A model generated the notes under the pieces. The model saw only the letters and a list, made by a program, of their open reading frames with translations, searched no databases and was not told the origin of the DNA. This document shows positions 1 through 6,395 of a stretch of DNA of 10,215 bases, piece after piece (position 1 is the first letter of the stretch; each line of letters starts with the position of its first letter). The position numbers were made by a program, and so were the translations under genes. The stretch is taken from the NCBI GenBank assembly GCA_002338895.1, contig DDJH01000174.1:1-10215 (forward strand), in the 5' to 3' direction. This DNA is from Lentisphaeria bacterium UBA1829 (GTDB taxonomy: Bacteria > Verrucomicrobiota > Lentisphaeria > Victivallales > UBA1829).

Positions 1-27
1 TTGCTCTTCAGGTAGCCGAATTCCCGC

Positions 28-1047
28 CTACTCTTCCAGAATTTCCACCGGAAGCATCCGGCTGACCGGCTTGAAATTCCGGTTCTCAATCTGCCGCATC
101 AACAAATCCGCCGCGGAAGCCCCCAGCTCCCGCAAAGGCAGCCTGGCCGTCAGAATCCGATACGGAAAATATTTTGCCATCTCCAGATTGTCGAATCCGG
201 AAAACCGGATCTTTTTAAAATCAATCCCCTCCTGATCCAGACGCCGGATCAGCTCCATGGCGCAGCAGTCATTCAGACAGCAGACCGCATCCGGCGCACT
301 CCCCGGCGAACGAAACTGATCCAGAAACACCTCCACCTCTTCCAGATCAAGGCATTGAAGAGACCGCCGCGGACGAAGCCGACACGCGCGCATCCCTTCA
401 TAAAACCCCGCCACACGTTCCGCGGCCGCGAGCACGAACCCCGCTCCGTTTCCATAAAGCGCAAATTTCCGGCACCCCTCCTGATAAAGACGCCGGACAA
501 TCCCGGCAAACGCCTTTTTATTGTCAAACGCAATCCGGGACGCATTGCTGCAAAGCTCCGGCGAATAGTTCAGAAAAATCAGAGGCGTCCCTCCCCTCCC
601 CAGCTCCGCATAAATCGGCAGCTCCTTATACTCCTGATCCGGAGAACATGCCAGTCCGGCCGGCGACCGCTCCATCGCAGTCTCAATAATCTGAGTCTGC
701 GCAAACGCATCCCCCTCCAGCGGCACAATCGAAAAAAAGTAATTCTCCTTCTGCACCTCCGATCCGAACGCGGAGAGCATCGCCGAATGAAACCGGATGT
801 TATGACAGAGAAAAATAATTTCCCGCCGCATCACACTTCTGGAGCTCAGCACGATATTGCCAACGCCGTTCTTCTTCTCAATCAGCCCGTTTTCAGCCAG
901 AACCGCCAGAGCCCTTCGAAGAGTCGGCTTGCTGATTGCATACTGTTCGGCAAGCAGCTGCTCCGCCGGAAGAACCGTCCCGGGAGAAAGCGATCCGATC
1001 TGCCGTTCCAGATCTCCCAGCAAAGCGTAAAAGACCGACTTCCTCAT
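28..1047 (-). CDS. GntR-family regulator with LacI-type sensor domain
   Basis: Predicted cytoplasmic DNA-binding regulator of 339 residues that most likely responds to a sugar. Residues 1-68 form a GntR-type winged helix: LPAEQLLAEQYAISKPTLRRA followed by LAENGLIEKKNGVGNIV matches the family signature (helix-turn-helix plus wing). Residues about 75-335 resemble the LacI/periplasmic-binding fold, including CLNDCCAMELIRRL, FSGFDNLEMAKYFPYRILTARLPLRELG and a typical tail RMLPVEILEE. This AraR-like architecture usually represses carbohydrate genes. I chose the start at 1047 because AGAAGGA lies 8 bases upstream; an in-frame ATG at 1077 has no ribosome site and lies about at the predicted transcription start. 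It has its own promoter and lies downstream of, and co-directional with, the GH5 operon. Its target is not evident; no palindromic operator was found by eye. Confidence 0.9.
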   Translation of the reverse strand: MRKSVFYALLGDLERQIGSLSPGTVLPAEQLLAEQYAISKPTLRRALAVLAENGLIEKKNGVGNIVLSSRSVMRREIIFLCHNIRFHSAMLSAFGSEVQKENYFFSIVPLEGDAFAQTQIIETAMERSPAGLACSPDQEYKELPIYAELGRGGTPLIFLNYSPELCSNASRIAFDNKKAFAGIVRRLYQEGCRKFALYGNGAGFVLAAAERVAGFYEGMRACRLRPRRSLQCLDLEEVEVFLDQFRSPGSAPDAVCCLNDCCAMELIRRLDQEGIDFKKIRFSGFDNLEMAKYFPYRILTARLPLRELGASAADLLMRQIENRNFKPVSRMLPVEILEE

Positions 1048-1082
1048 AGTTGCAATCCTTCTATTTTTTATTTTCAAGGTTT

Positions 1083-1110
1083 AAAATAAGTCGTCTTTTT
1101 CAAAATGCAA
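1083..1110 (-). promoter_or_regulatory. Candidate promoter of the GntR-type regulator
   Basis: On the minus strand TTGCAT (1110-1105) is followed after 16 bases by TATTTT (1088-1083). Each box matches 4 of 6 or better to the housekeeping consensus, and an A+T-rich leader leads to the ribosome site at about 1056-1062. The transcription start would fall near 1076. The match is moderate, so this is an inference from position and similarity. Confidence 0.4.
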
Positions 1111-1256
1111 GGGCAGACGGAGTCCTTCCATGATTTTTTTTTACAGAAAAGAATCCCCCGTATCCGAAATAAAAGCAGGAGAGCGCCGGTCATCCGGAGA
1201 AAAATCCGGAAACGGGGAGGAAGACAAGGAAGGAACGGAAATCAGAAGAGGGGAAC

Positions 1257-1295
1257 GACGGGAACCGATGAATCCGCCGATCCATGGTTCCCGTC
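1257..1295 (-). terminator. Inverted repeat after the GH5 stop, possible terminator
   Basis: GACGGGAACC (1257-1266) and GGTTCCCGTC (1286-1295) form a perfect 10-bp inverted repeat with a 19-base loop. On the minus strand it begins 13 bases after the GH5 stop codon. The downstream sequence is pyrimidine-rich (CCCCTCTTCTG) but lacks a clear T-run, so it may be an intrinsic terminator of weak type or a 3'-end stabilising hairpin. It separates the GH5 operon from the GntR-type gene. Confidence 0.5.
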
Positions 1296-1308
1296 CGAAA
1301 AGAAGAGG

Positions 1309-2850
1309 TTATTGCGATGCTTTTCGATTGCGTTTCAGGGAGTTCAGAATGGCACGCTTGCGTCCGTTGTCGGCGGAGGGTTTCACCTTCCCGACCGAGA
1401 CGGCCTCGTGCTCCAGACTCCAGGGGGGCCACTCCCGGAATGCGTGATAGGTGTAATCGAATCCGTACTCGTCGAACAGCTCAACGGTGTCCCGGACCCA
1501 CTGATCCGCGCCCCGGGCCCAGGAGATGCAGCTGAATTCGCCGATGAAAATTTTCGCATTGTACTTCTGCTGGAAATCAAGGATCGGCTTCAGGGCCAGA
1601 CGGATCTGCTCCTTGTCCCAGTAGACGCCGTTGATGTATCCGGGATACTTCCAGCGCGTGAAGCGGCCGACCCCTTCATGAGTGAGATCATGAGGAGAGT
1701 AGAAGTGCGGACCATAGATGATCTTGTCATCCTCTGTATAGAAATGGTCGACGGACTGCACGACGATCGGAGTGTCGGGATCGTTTTTCCGAATCACAGC
1801 GATCAGCCGTTTCACCTCCTCCTGCCAGACGCTGTTCCGGATGGAGGGTTCGTTCAGCAGATCGTAGGCGTAGATGCCCGGTTTCCCGCGGAAAAAACGG
1901 GAAAGACGGTTCCAGGCCTCCTCCAGCACATCGAACCGTGTGTTTTCCGAAAGCATGTTGGATGCGTGTTTGCTCCGGGTTCCGCCGGGCGCGCGGTGAA
2001 GATCCAGCACAATGGAGATGCCGTTCCGGAAACAGCGTTCGCGGACCGTTTCCGCCTCCCGCATTTTACTTTCGAGCCAGGAGAGGTATTTCTCCGGAGT
2101 GGAGACATCAATTTTCTTACCGGGACTCATCTGATAGCGGACCAGGTTGGCACCCCAGAGTTTCAGAGTCCGGACGGCGCTTTCGCTCATGTCGCGTCCG
2201 CTCATGAAGCCGCGTTTTCCGTTCCGGTTGTCTTTGGCGGGATCGGCGTAGGGACCGCGGCGGATTTTTGCGGCCTCGGCGTTGAACGGTTTCTCGCCGT
2301 TGTCGGGAGCGTCCAGCGCCTCACTGACGACGACGCGGTCGATCCACGCCTCCCCGGTGCACTCCTGGAGCACGAGCACAATGCAGATGGATTCGAGATC
2401 CTTCGGGATCTCTTCCACGCAGTAAAACGACTTCCAGTCATAGCTTCCGAGCTCGGAGGCGACCTTTGCCCAGCGAACTTTCCGAACATTTCTCCTCTGA
2501 ATGCGGAACATGAAGTTCGGGGCGAAATGCTGTTTTTCCCCGCGCTCCAGATTAAGGCCCTTCACCCGGACCTCCAGCATCAGACGCTTTCCCCTGCAGA
2601 GCTCCGGATCCAGCAGAATGGGATAATTCCGGGTGCCTGCCGGAGTCGTCGACTTGAGATGAAGAGCGGGACCGCCCTCCTTCCCGCTGTCCTTCTCCCA
2701 CATGACGGAACCGGGACGCAGATCATCCGCCGAGACCTCCTTCGGAGTGAACCGGCAGTCCAGAAGGATCTTTCCCTGTTTATAGGCTCCGGAGAGCGGA
2801 AACAGAACAAACAGGGAGCAGAATACGATCAGAAACAGTCGAATTTTCAT
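1309..2850 (-). CDS. Secreted glycoside hydrolase family 5 (cellulase-like) with N-terminal beta-sandwich region
   Basis: Predicted exported endo-acting glycosidase of 513 residues. A signal peptide covers about residues 1-22 (MKIRLFLIVFCSLFVLFPLSGA). Residues about 25-178 are strand-rich (KILLDCRF, RLMLEVRVKGL, AWIDRVVVSEA) and look like a carbohydrate-binding jelly roll. The GH5 barrel spans about 190-505: GANLVRYQM, ISIVLDLHRAPGG (about 278-290), YDLLNEP with acid/base Glu334, PHFYSP, and IFIGEFS with nucleophile Glu438. All key residues are present, so it is probably active on a beta-glucan or beta-mannan; the polymer cannot be told. The start at 2850 is preceded by GGGAG at 9 bases; an ATG 9 bases further upstream directly abuts that site and is unlikely. 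It is the last gene of the operon, 15 bases after the small exported protein. Confidence 0.92.
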   Translation of the reverse strand: MKIRLFLIVFCSLFVLFPLSGAYKQGKILLDCRFTPKEVSADDLRPGSVMWEKDSGKEGGPALHLKSTTPAGTRNYPILLDPELCRGKRLMLEVRVKGLNLERGEKQHFAPNFMFRIQRRNVRKVRWAKVASELGSYDWKSFYCVEEIPKDLESICIVLVLQECTGEAWIDRVVVSEALDAPDNGEKPFNAEAAKIRRGPYADPAKDNRNGKRGFMSGRDMSESAVRTLKLWGANLVRYQMSPGKKIDVSTPEKYLSWLESKMREAETVRERCFRNGISIVLDLHRAPGGTRSKHASNMLSENTRFDVLEEAWNRLSRFFRGKPGIYAYDLLNEPSIRNSVWQEEVKRLIAVIRKNDPDTPIVVQSVDHFYTEDDKIIYGPHFYSPHDLTHEGVGRFTRWKYPGYINGVYWDKEQIRLALKPILDFQQKYNAKIFIGEFSCISWARGADQWVRDTVELFDEYGFDYTYHAFREWPPWSLEHEAVSVGKVKPSADNGRKRAILNSLKRNRKASQ

Positions 2851-2865
2851 CTGGCACATCTCCCG

Positions 2866-3444
2866 TTACTGCTCCATCCGCAGGAACGCGGCGCGATGGA
2901 ATTGGAAGCGGCTTCCGCCGGGGACGTCGACCCGGTGACGGGTGATGGAAGAGGTCTCCGGAAAGACTTTGTCGAATTGAACGATCTGTCTTTTTCCGTC
3001 GGTGAGGAAGGGACGCTGGCCCCAGAAGTGTTTTCGTTTTCCGGCCGAATCCGTGTTCTGACCTTCAAAGAGGAGAGCGCTCTTGACATTGGCTGTTGCC
3101 GTAAATTCCACTTCAAGACGAGTGAAGGGTTCTCCGAGCGTGCGTTTTCCCGATTGGTTTTTGACGGTCTCCCCGGGAGTGACGACGCCGAAAAGGACCA
3201 TGACCTTCTTTCCGCGATCCAGTTTCGACGCATCCACCACAAGACCCTCCTTTTCCGGGACGACAGTGATTCTGGAAACGTCCTCCTCCGTCGGTGCGCG
3301 GACCTGGACCGCAATGCCGCTGCGTTCCGAAACGATCCTTCTTTTTTCGACGCGCGGCACACCGAAGGATTCCAGTTTCACCTCCGTCCCGCAGAGCGTG
3401 ACAAGCGATGCAAACAGTGCAAGAGCCAATGTGTTTCGATTCAT
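2866..3444 (-). CDS. Small exported protein of unknown function
   Basis: 192 residues, family not recognised. The N-terminus MNRNTLALALFASLVTLCGT has the charge and hydrophobic core of a signal peptide; the Cys is not in a good lipobox, so I favour a periplasmic or secreted form. The rest is rich in alternating hydrophobic and charged stretches (IAVQVRAPTEEDVSRITVVPEKEGLVV, TRLEVEFTATANVKSALLFEG), which suggests an all-beta sandwich, and the C-terminus (SRFQFHRAAFLRM) resembles the last strand of a jelly roll. It lies between the pseudopilin-like gene (39-base gap) and the GH5 gene (15-base gap), so it is co-transcribed and may bind the same polymer or assist the enzyme. AAGGAG sits only 4 bases before the ATG, which is a short spacing. 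Confidence 0.75.
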   Translation of the reverse strand: MNRNTLALALFASLVTLCGTEVKLESFGVPRVEKRRIVSERSGIAVQVRAPTEEDVSRITVVPEKEGLVVDASKLDRGKKVMVLFGVVTPGETVKNQSGKRTLGEPFTRLEVEFTATANVKSALLFEGQNTDSAGKRKHFWGQRPFLTDGKRQIVQFDKVFPETSSITRHRVDVPGGSRFQFHRAAFLRMEQ

Positions 3445-3483
3445 ACTTCTCCTTGTTGTTTGATTCTCTTTGTATTCGACCGG

Positions 3484-4209
3484 TCAGAATCCCCAGTCGA
3501 TGACACGTTTTTTGAAATTTTCCCTGGAGGTGTTGAATCCGCCGCAGAGCAGATTGATTGTGGAAACGGTCGCATGTCCGTCGAGCGCCACCGCGATGCC
3601 GCGCTTCGGATCCGCATGGTTGTTTCCGAGCCAGGAGATGTTGTTCAAACAGAGTTCCGCATCGCTTCCGGAGTGGCCGACAATCGCGTTGCGGAAGTTG
3701 GCTCTGCTTTTATCGGTCTCGCCCAGATAGAGGGCTCTGGACGAGCTTTTCACCTCGTTGGCGCGGATCAGGGAATCGTTGCAGAAGATCCATCCGCGCG
3801 GGGCGGCGTAGCTGCGGAGAACCGAATAGATGTTGTTTACCGGGCGGTCGTCCGCCGGACACCGGAAGATCTGTTTTCCCGAGCGGTCCTTCAAATAAAA
3901 TGTCTGGAAATAGAAATCCCAGTGATAACTGTCCTTGTACAGTTCAATATCTCCCCCCAGATGATTGGTGACCGGCGGCATGGTGTACTCGTTGAAATCG
4001 TGCTGATACTGTGTTCCGAGCATTCCCAGCTGTTTCAGATTGCTCAGGCACTGCGTTCTGGATGCGGCCAGTCTGGCCCGGTTCAGAGCGGGAAGAAGCA
4101 GAGCCGCAAGGACCGCGAGGATCGCAATTACGATCAGGAGCTCTATCAGAGTGAATCCGTGCAGGCGTCTGCCGATCTGCGCCGCTTCCGGCATCGGAGA
4201 ATCTTTCAT
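3484..4209 (-). CDS. Prepilin-type N-terminal cleavage/methylation protein (pseudopilin-like)
   Basis: 241 residues. A basic 18-residue leader ends in Gly18, followed by Phe19 and the conserved Glu at +5 ([29 protein letters not shown]), which is the type IV prepilin signature cut and N-methylated by a prepilin peptidase and assembled through type II secretion or type IV pilus machinery. The next segment ([26 protein letters not shown]) and the late [20 protein letters not shown] correspond to the globular domain of the large Planctomycetota/Lentisphaerota family with an H-x(n)-DG motif. No secretion machinery is in this window. It is the first gene of the GH5 operon and has a good ribosome site (GGAAGGA, 6 bases from ATG). 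A role in displaying or exporting the enzyme is only an inference from position; such proteins are extremely numerous in this phylum. Confidence 0.92.
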   Translation of the reverse strand: MKDSPMPEAAQIGRRLHGFTLIELLIVIAILAVLAALLLPALNRARLAASRTQCLSNLKQLGMLGTQYQHDFNEYTMPPVTNHLGGDIELYKDSYHWDFYFQTFYLKDRSGKQIFRCPADDRPVNNIYSVLRSYAAPRGWIFCNDSLIRANEVKSSSRALYLGETDKSRANFRNAIVGHSGSDAELCLNNISWLGNNHADPKRGIAVALDGHATVSTINLLCGGFNTSRENFKKRVIDWGF

Positions 4210-4292
4210 GGCCGTTCCTTCCTTTCATAAGGTTCCGTTTTTATTTTTCTGTGTTCCCGGGAAACGAATCAACAGATCTTCCTCCGAGAGAC

Positions 4293-4340
4293 AAAACCGG
4301 GAATCTTTTCAGATATATTATGCTCTAAAACCGGGAATCT
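4293..4340 (-). repeat. 14-bp direct repeat pair, candidate operator
   Basis: The 14-mer AAAACCGGGAATCT occurs at 4293-4306 and 4327-4340, 34 bases apart in the same orientation. The copy at 4327-4340 fills most of the -35/-10 spacer of the operon promoter and overlaps the last base of the -35 box; the other lies at or just after the predicted transcription start. A related palindrome TTCCCGGGAA sits at 4254-4263 in the leader. Such placement fits a regulator site, probably for the adjacent AraC-family protein, but which protein binds is inferred. Confidence 0.6.
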
Positions 4341-4345
4341 GTCAA
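4317..4345 (-). promoter_or_regulatory. Promoter of the pseudopilin-GH5 operon
   Basis: On the minus strand a perfect TTGACA (4345-4340) is followed by a 17-base spacer and CATAAT (4322-4317), which matches the consensus at 5 of 6 bases. Transcription would start near 4310, leaving a leader of about 100 bases before the ATG at 4209. Confidence 0.7.
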
Positions 4346-4478
4346 TAGGGGTCCGCACTCTTTCACCAGGACAATCCTGCAAAACAGAGGATTTTTCATG
4401 CAAAGTCGTTCCAATCCCGGCATACGACAAATTTTTATCATGCTCTTTTCCACTTTTCCATGCCCGGCGTTCTCTCTC

Positions 4479-4573
4479 CGTCCGGGATACTTCCGGACGA
4501 CTTCGCAGGAGATCTGAATCCGATCTTGCGAAAGTCCGGACCATTTTCCAATCCCTCCGGAACGGTCCGGACT
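4479..4573. repeat. Cluster of TCCGGA-type palindromes upstream of the AraC gene
   Basis: GTCCGGAC, itself a perfect palindrome, occurs at 4534-4541 and 4565-4572, exactly 31 bases apart; with their flanks they make a perfect 10-bp inverted repeat (4533-4542 and 4564-4573). A looser arm pair CGTCCGG/CCGGACG lies at 4479-4485 and 4493-4499. The cluster lies 35-130 bases upstream of the AraC promoter. TCCGGA words are common in the coding parts of this window, so chance is a real alternative. Confidence 0.35.
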
Positions 4574-4608
4574 CCCAAAAAAAGAATGAAAAAACCGCAG
4601 AAAAAAAC

Positions 4609-4636
4609 TTTAAAAACCTCCCTCCGATGCTATAGT
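4609..4636 (+). promoter_or_regulatory. Candidate extended -10 promoter of the AraC-family gene
   Basis: TATAGT at 4631-4636 is preceded by TGC, giving the extended -10 form TGnTATAGT. The region 16 bases upstream is TTTAAA (4609-4614), a weak -35, as expected when an extended -10 is present. Transcription would start near 4643. Confidence 0.5.
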
Positions 4637-4731
4637 ATTCCCGAAACAATCCGATCCGGAAGAGAAACCGACCGACACGGGATATGGGAAAATCCTGCAA
4701 AAAGAACACACCATCCGAAAGAAGCATTCGA

Positions 4732-5613
4732 ATGATTTCACGCATTGTTGACGGGGAAGTTCTGAACGGCTGCAACATCGGCAGCTATCCGCGCCACCAC
4801 TTTTCGCGCGTGCTGCTGCGGGACATCGACCTGAAACGCCCCTTCTATGTGACCTTCGCCGGAGATGACGAGACCAACCGCGGCTTCTGGCGCCACCGTC
4901 CGAATTCTCGGACCTTCTCCCTGGAACTGCTCGTCAGCGGCGAGTTCATCCTGACGCAGGACGACAAAACCTTTTTCTGTCATCCCGGCGACGTCTTTCT
5001 TGTCCACAAGGACCGGGACGTCCGCTTCGAATGCGTCAGCGACTATGCGTTCAAGCGAACCATCATTCTGGACGGCTCCCTCCTCTATTTCATCTTAGCC
5101 GGACTCGGACTCGATCAGCGGACCAGCGTGATTCATCTGAACCGGCCCGACCGCATCGATTCCCTCTTCCGGAAGACCGGCAAACTCTGCGCGAAACAGG
5201 ATGCAGCTCTCAACAACCGCATCTTTGCCACGGTCTATGAGATTCTTCTGGAACTTCAGCAGACCTGTCTCCGCCGGCAGATGCCGCAGAAGCTCTCCGA
5301 TCTTCTGGACCGCGTGGAAAAACATCTTCTCCATCCGTTCCGCATGCGGGATCTGGCAAAGGTGGCGGGGATCAGCGAGCGATCCCTGTTCCACCTGTTT
5401 GCCCGGTATTTGAACACCACGCCTCTTCAGTATATTGCGGAGCGGCGGATCGAATATGCCAAACTGCTGCTGCGGAATTACGACACGCAAATCAAAATGG
5501 TCGCCTATGAGTGCGGGTATTCGGATGCGCACTATTTCTCCCGGGATTTCAAGAAGCAGACCGGTCTGACTCCTCTTGCGTACCGGAGCGCCTGCCAGAG
5601 GGAGGACCGCTGA
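4732..5613 (+). CDS. AraC-family transcriptional regulator with cupin-like sensor domain
   Basis: Predicted cytoplasmic regulator of 293 residues. The N-terminal half has a cupin-type ligand-binding pattern (SGEFILTQDDKTFFCHPGDVFLVHKDRDVRFE). The C-terminal ~100 residues carry the two helix-turn-helix motifs of AraC/XylS proteins: FRMRDLAKVAGISERSLFHLFARYLNTTPLQYI and IKMVAYECGYSDAHYFSRDFKKQTGLTPLAYR, both close to the family signature. I chose the ATG at 4732 because AAGAAG lies 7 bases upstream and the protein then begins at the sensor domain; an in-frame ATG at 4684 would add 16 residues and has a poorer site. It is divergent from the pseudopilin-GH5 operon and is the natural candidate activator of it. 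The inducer is unknown, probably a sugar. Confidence 0.9.
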   Translation: MISRIVDGEVLNGCNIGSYPRHHFSRVLLRDIDLKRPFYVTFAGDDETNRGFWRHRPNSRTFSLELLVSGEFILTQDDKTFFCHPGDVFLVHKDRDVRFECVSDYAFKRTIILDGSLLYFILAGLGLDQRTSVIHLNRPDRIDSLFRKTGKLCAKQDAALNNRIFATVYEILLELQQTCLRRQMPQKLSDLLDRVEKHLLHPFRMRDLAKVAGISERSLFHLFARYLNTTPLQYIAERRIEYAKLLLRNYDTQIKMVAYECGYSDAHYFSRDFKKQTGLTPLAYRSACQREDR

Positions 5614-5619
5614 ACGGCG

Positions 5620-5659
5620 CCCCGGCGGAAAGAGGAGCATGTCGCTTCCGATGGCGGGG
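5620..5659. terminator. Imperfect hairpin between convergent genes
   Basis: CCCCG (5620-5624) and CGGAA (5626-5630) can pair with TTCCG (5646-5650) and CGGGG (5655-5659), with a small internal bulge. It starts 6 bases after the AraC stop and ends 7 bases before the stop of the broken GH5 gene, where a two-way terminator is expected. There is no T-run, so support is weak. Confidence 0.25.
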
Positions 5660-5666
5660 AGAACGG

Positions 5667-6006
5667 TCATTCGCGATTCTTTTCCCAGGCTTTTTTCAGG
5701 ACGTTCAGCAGAGGCTGATTGACCGGATAACAGCTGCCGTCTTTTTTCTGAGCCTGAAGAGCCATTGTCCCCGGATGGGTTGTCTCTCAGACGCAGGACA
5801 TTGGCGTCCCGCTCGGAGAGCTGCTTCATATTCTCTTCCGTGTAACGGGTTCCCCTGCTGTTCCACCACCCCCGGTTGATTCCGCGCAGACGGATCTTCT
5901 TTTCCCCCGCCAGAATCGGATCGCCCTCCACGCGAAGCCGCGGGAGATCCGATGCAGCCACCAGAGAACCGATCATTCCAAGCAGCAGAACAAGAGTTCC
6001 TTTCAT
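5667..6006 (-). pseudogene. Remnant of a GH5 glycosidase gene with internal deletion and frameshift
   Basis: The first 73 codons (6006-5788) encode a signal peptide (MKGTLVLLLGMIGSLVAAS) and the start of a GH5 barrel (LAGEKKIRLRGINRGWWNSRGTRYTEENMKQL, then ANVLRL, the usual first-strand GaNvvRl motif). At about 5787 the reading jumps by one base into 39 codons (5786-5670) that read HPGTMALQ, DGSCYPVNQPLLNVLKKAWEKNRE and a TGA stop, which looks like the ordinary C-terminal tail of a GH5 enzyme. The roughly 250 residues between, with both catalytic Glu, are missing. The original frame runs on past the junction antisense to the AraC gene, giving nonsense. The start still has GGAGG 4 bases upstream. 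The product cannot be a working enzyme; a truncated exported peptide is possible. An assembly error is the main alternative. Confidence 0.75.
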
Positions 6007-6331
6007 ATTGCCTCCTTCTTTCAAACCTTTTGTGTTTCAAGTCTTTCAATCGACCTTCCGGAATGTCTGATTTCAGAGTTCGTTTCGTGAAGGGATCCCA
6101 TTGCGTTCCAGACCGGGCACCGGGGATCCCGGAGAAGAATGAGAGCAGATTCCGTCTTTTCCGGCAACAGGAAAAGAGAGGAAAAATATCCGGAATCCCG
6201 CTAAAATTATTGGAAATTCTGACGAACGCCGTCTGCGACTTCCGCCGAGTGTCTCTCTCCGGGCATCGAAATCCTGATCCGGAAAAGGAGGAAATAAAAG
6301 ATCTTAAGTCCGCTTTTTTTCGATTGCAATC
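6007..6331. other. Intergenic spacer with paired palindromes
   Basis: No coding potential was seen in this stretch. It holds three TTGAAA words on the minus strand just upstream of the broken GH5 gene (6016-6050), two copies of the palindrome GGGATCCC (6092-6099 and 6123-6130, 31 bases apart), an AAGATCTT palindrome (6298-6305), and ends in GATTGCAATC (6322-6331), listed separately. No clear promoter for the broken gene was found. Confidence 0.4.
6322..6331. promoter_or_regulatory. Palindrome abutting the TRAP promoter, candidate operator
   Basis: GATTGCAATC is a perfect 10-bp palindrome that ends on the base directly before the -35 box of the TRAP operon promoter. This is a typical place for an activator or repressor dimer. 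No regulator can be assigned from sequence alone. Confidence 0.4.
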
Positions 6332-6360
6332 TTGACAGCACCGGAAACAGGGGCTATACT
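6332..6360 (+). promoter_or_regulatory. Near-consensus promoter of the TRAP operon
   Basis: TTGACA (6332-6337) is a perfect -35 box; after exactly 17 bases comes TATACT (6355-6360), 5 of 6 to the -10 consensus. Transcription would start near 6367, giving a leader of about 29 bases that contains the ribosome site AAAGGAG 7 bases before the ATG at 6396. Confidence 0.8.
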
Positions 6361-6395
6361 CCTCCTGTCCCCCGGATTCAGAAAGGAGTTCTGTT

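Noticed and set aside
355..1089. Plus-strand open frame (244 codons) antisense to the GntR-type gene
   Set aside because: Highly basic, motif-free product overlapping a gene with clear domains.
1133..1142. T-run on the plus strand as a possible terminator
   Set aside because: No stable stem precedes it and no plus-strand gene ends nearby.
1105..4230. Very long open plus-strand frame (1041 codons)
   Set aside because: It is antisense to three well-supported minus-strand genes, its protein has low-complexity composition with no motif, and it crosses their intergenic gaps; it reflects few stop codons in the reverse of GC-rich genes.
4684..4731. Upstream start for the AraC-family gene
   Set aside because: It would add 16 residues with no domain content and has a poorer ribosome site than the ATG at 4732, though it cannot be excluded.
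5095..6024. A 309-codon minus-strand protein from the broken GH5 start through the AraC gene
   Set aside because: Only its first 73 codons (from 6006) resemble a protein family; after about 5787 it reads out of frame and then antisense to the AraC gene. Better explained as a pseudogene.
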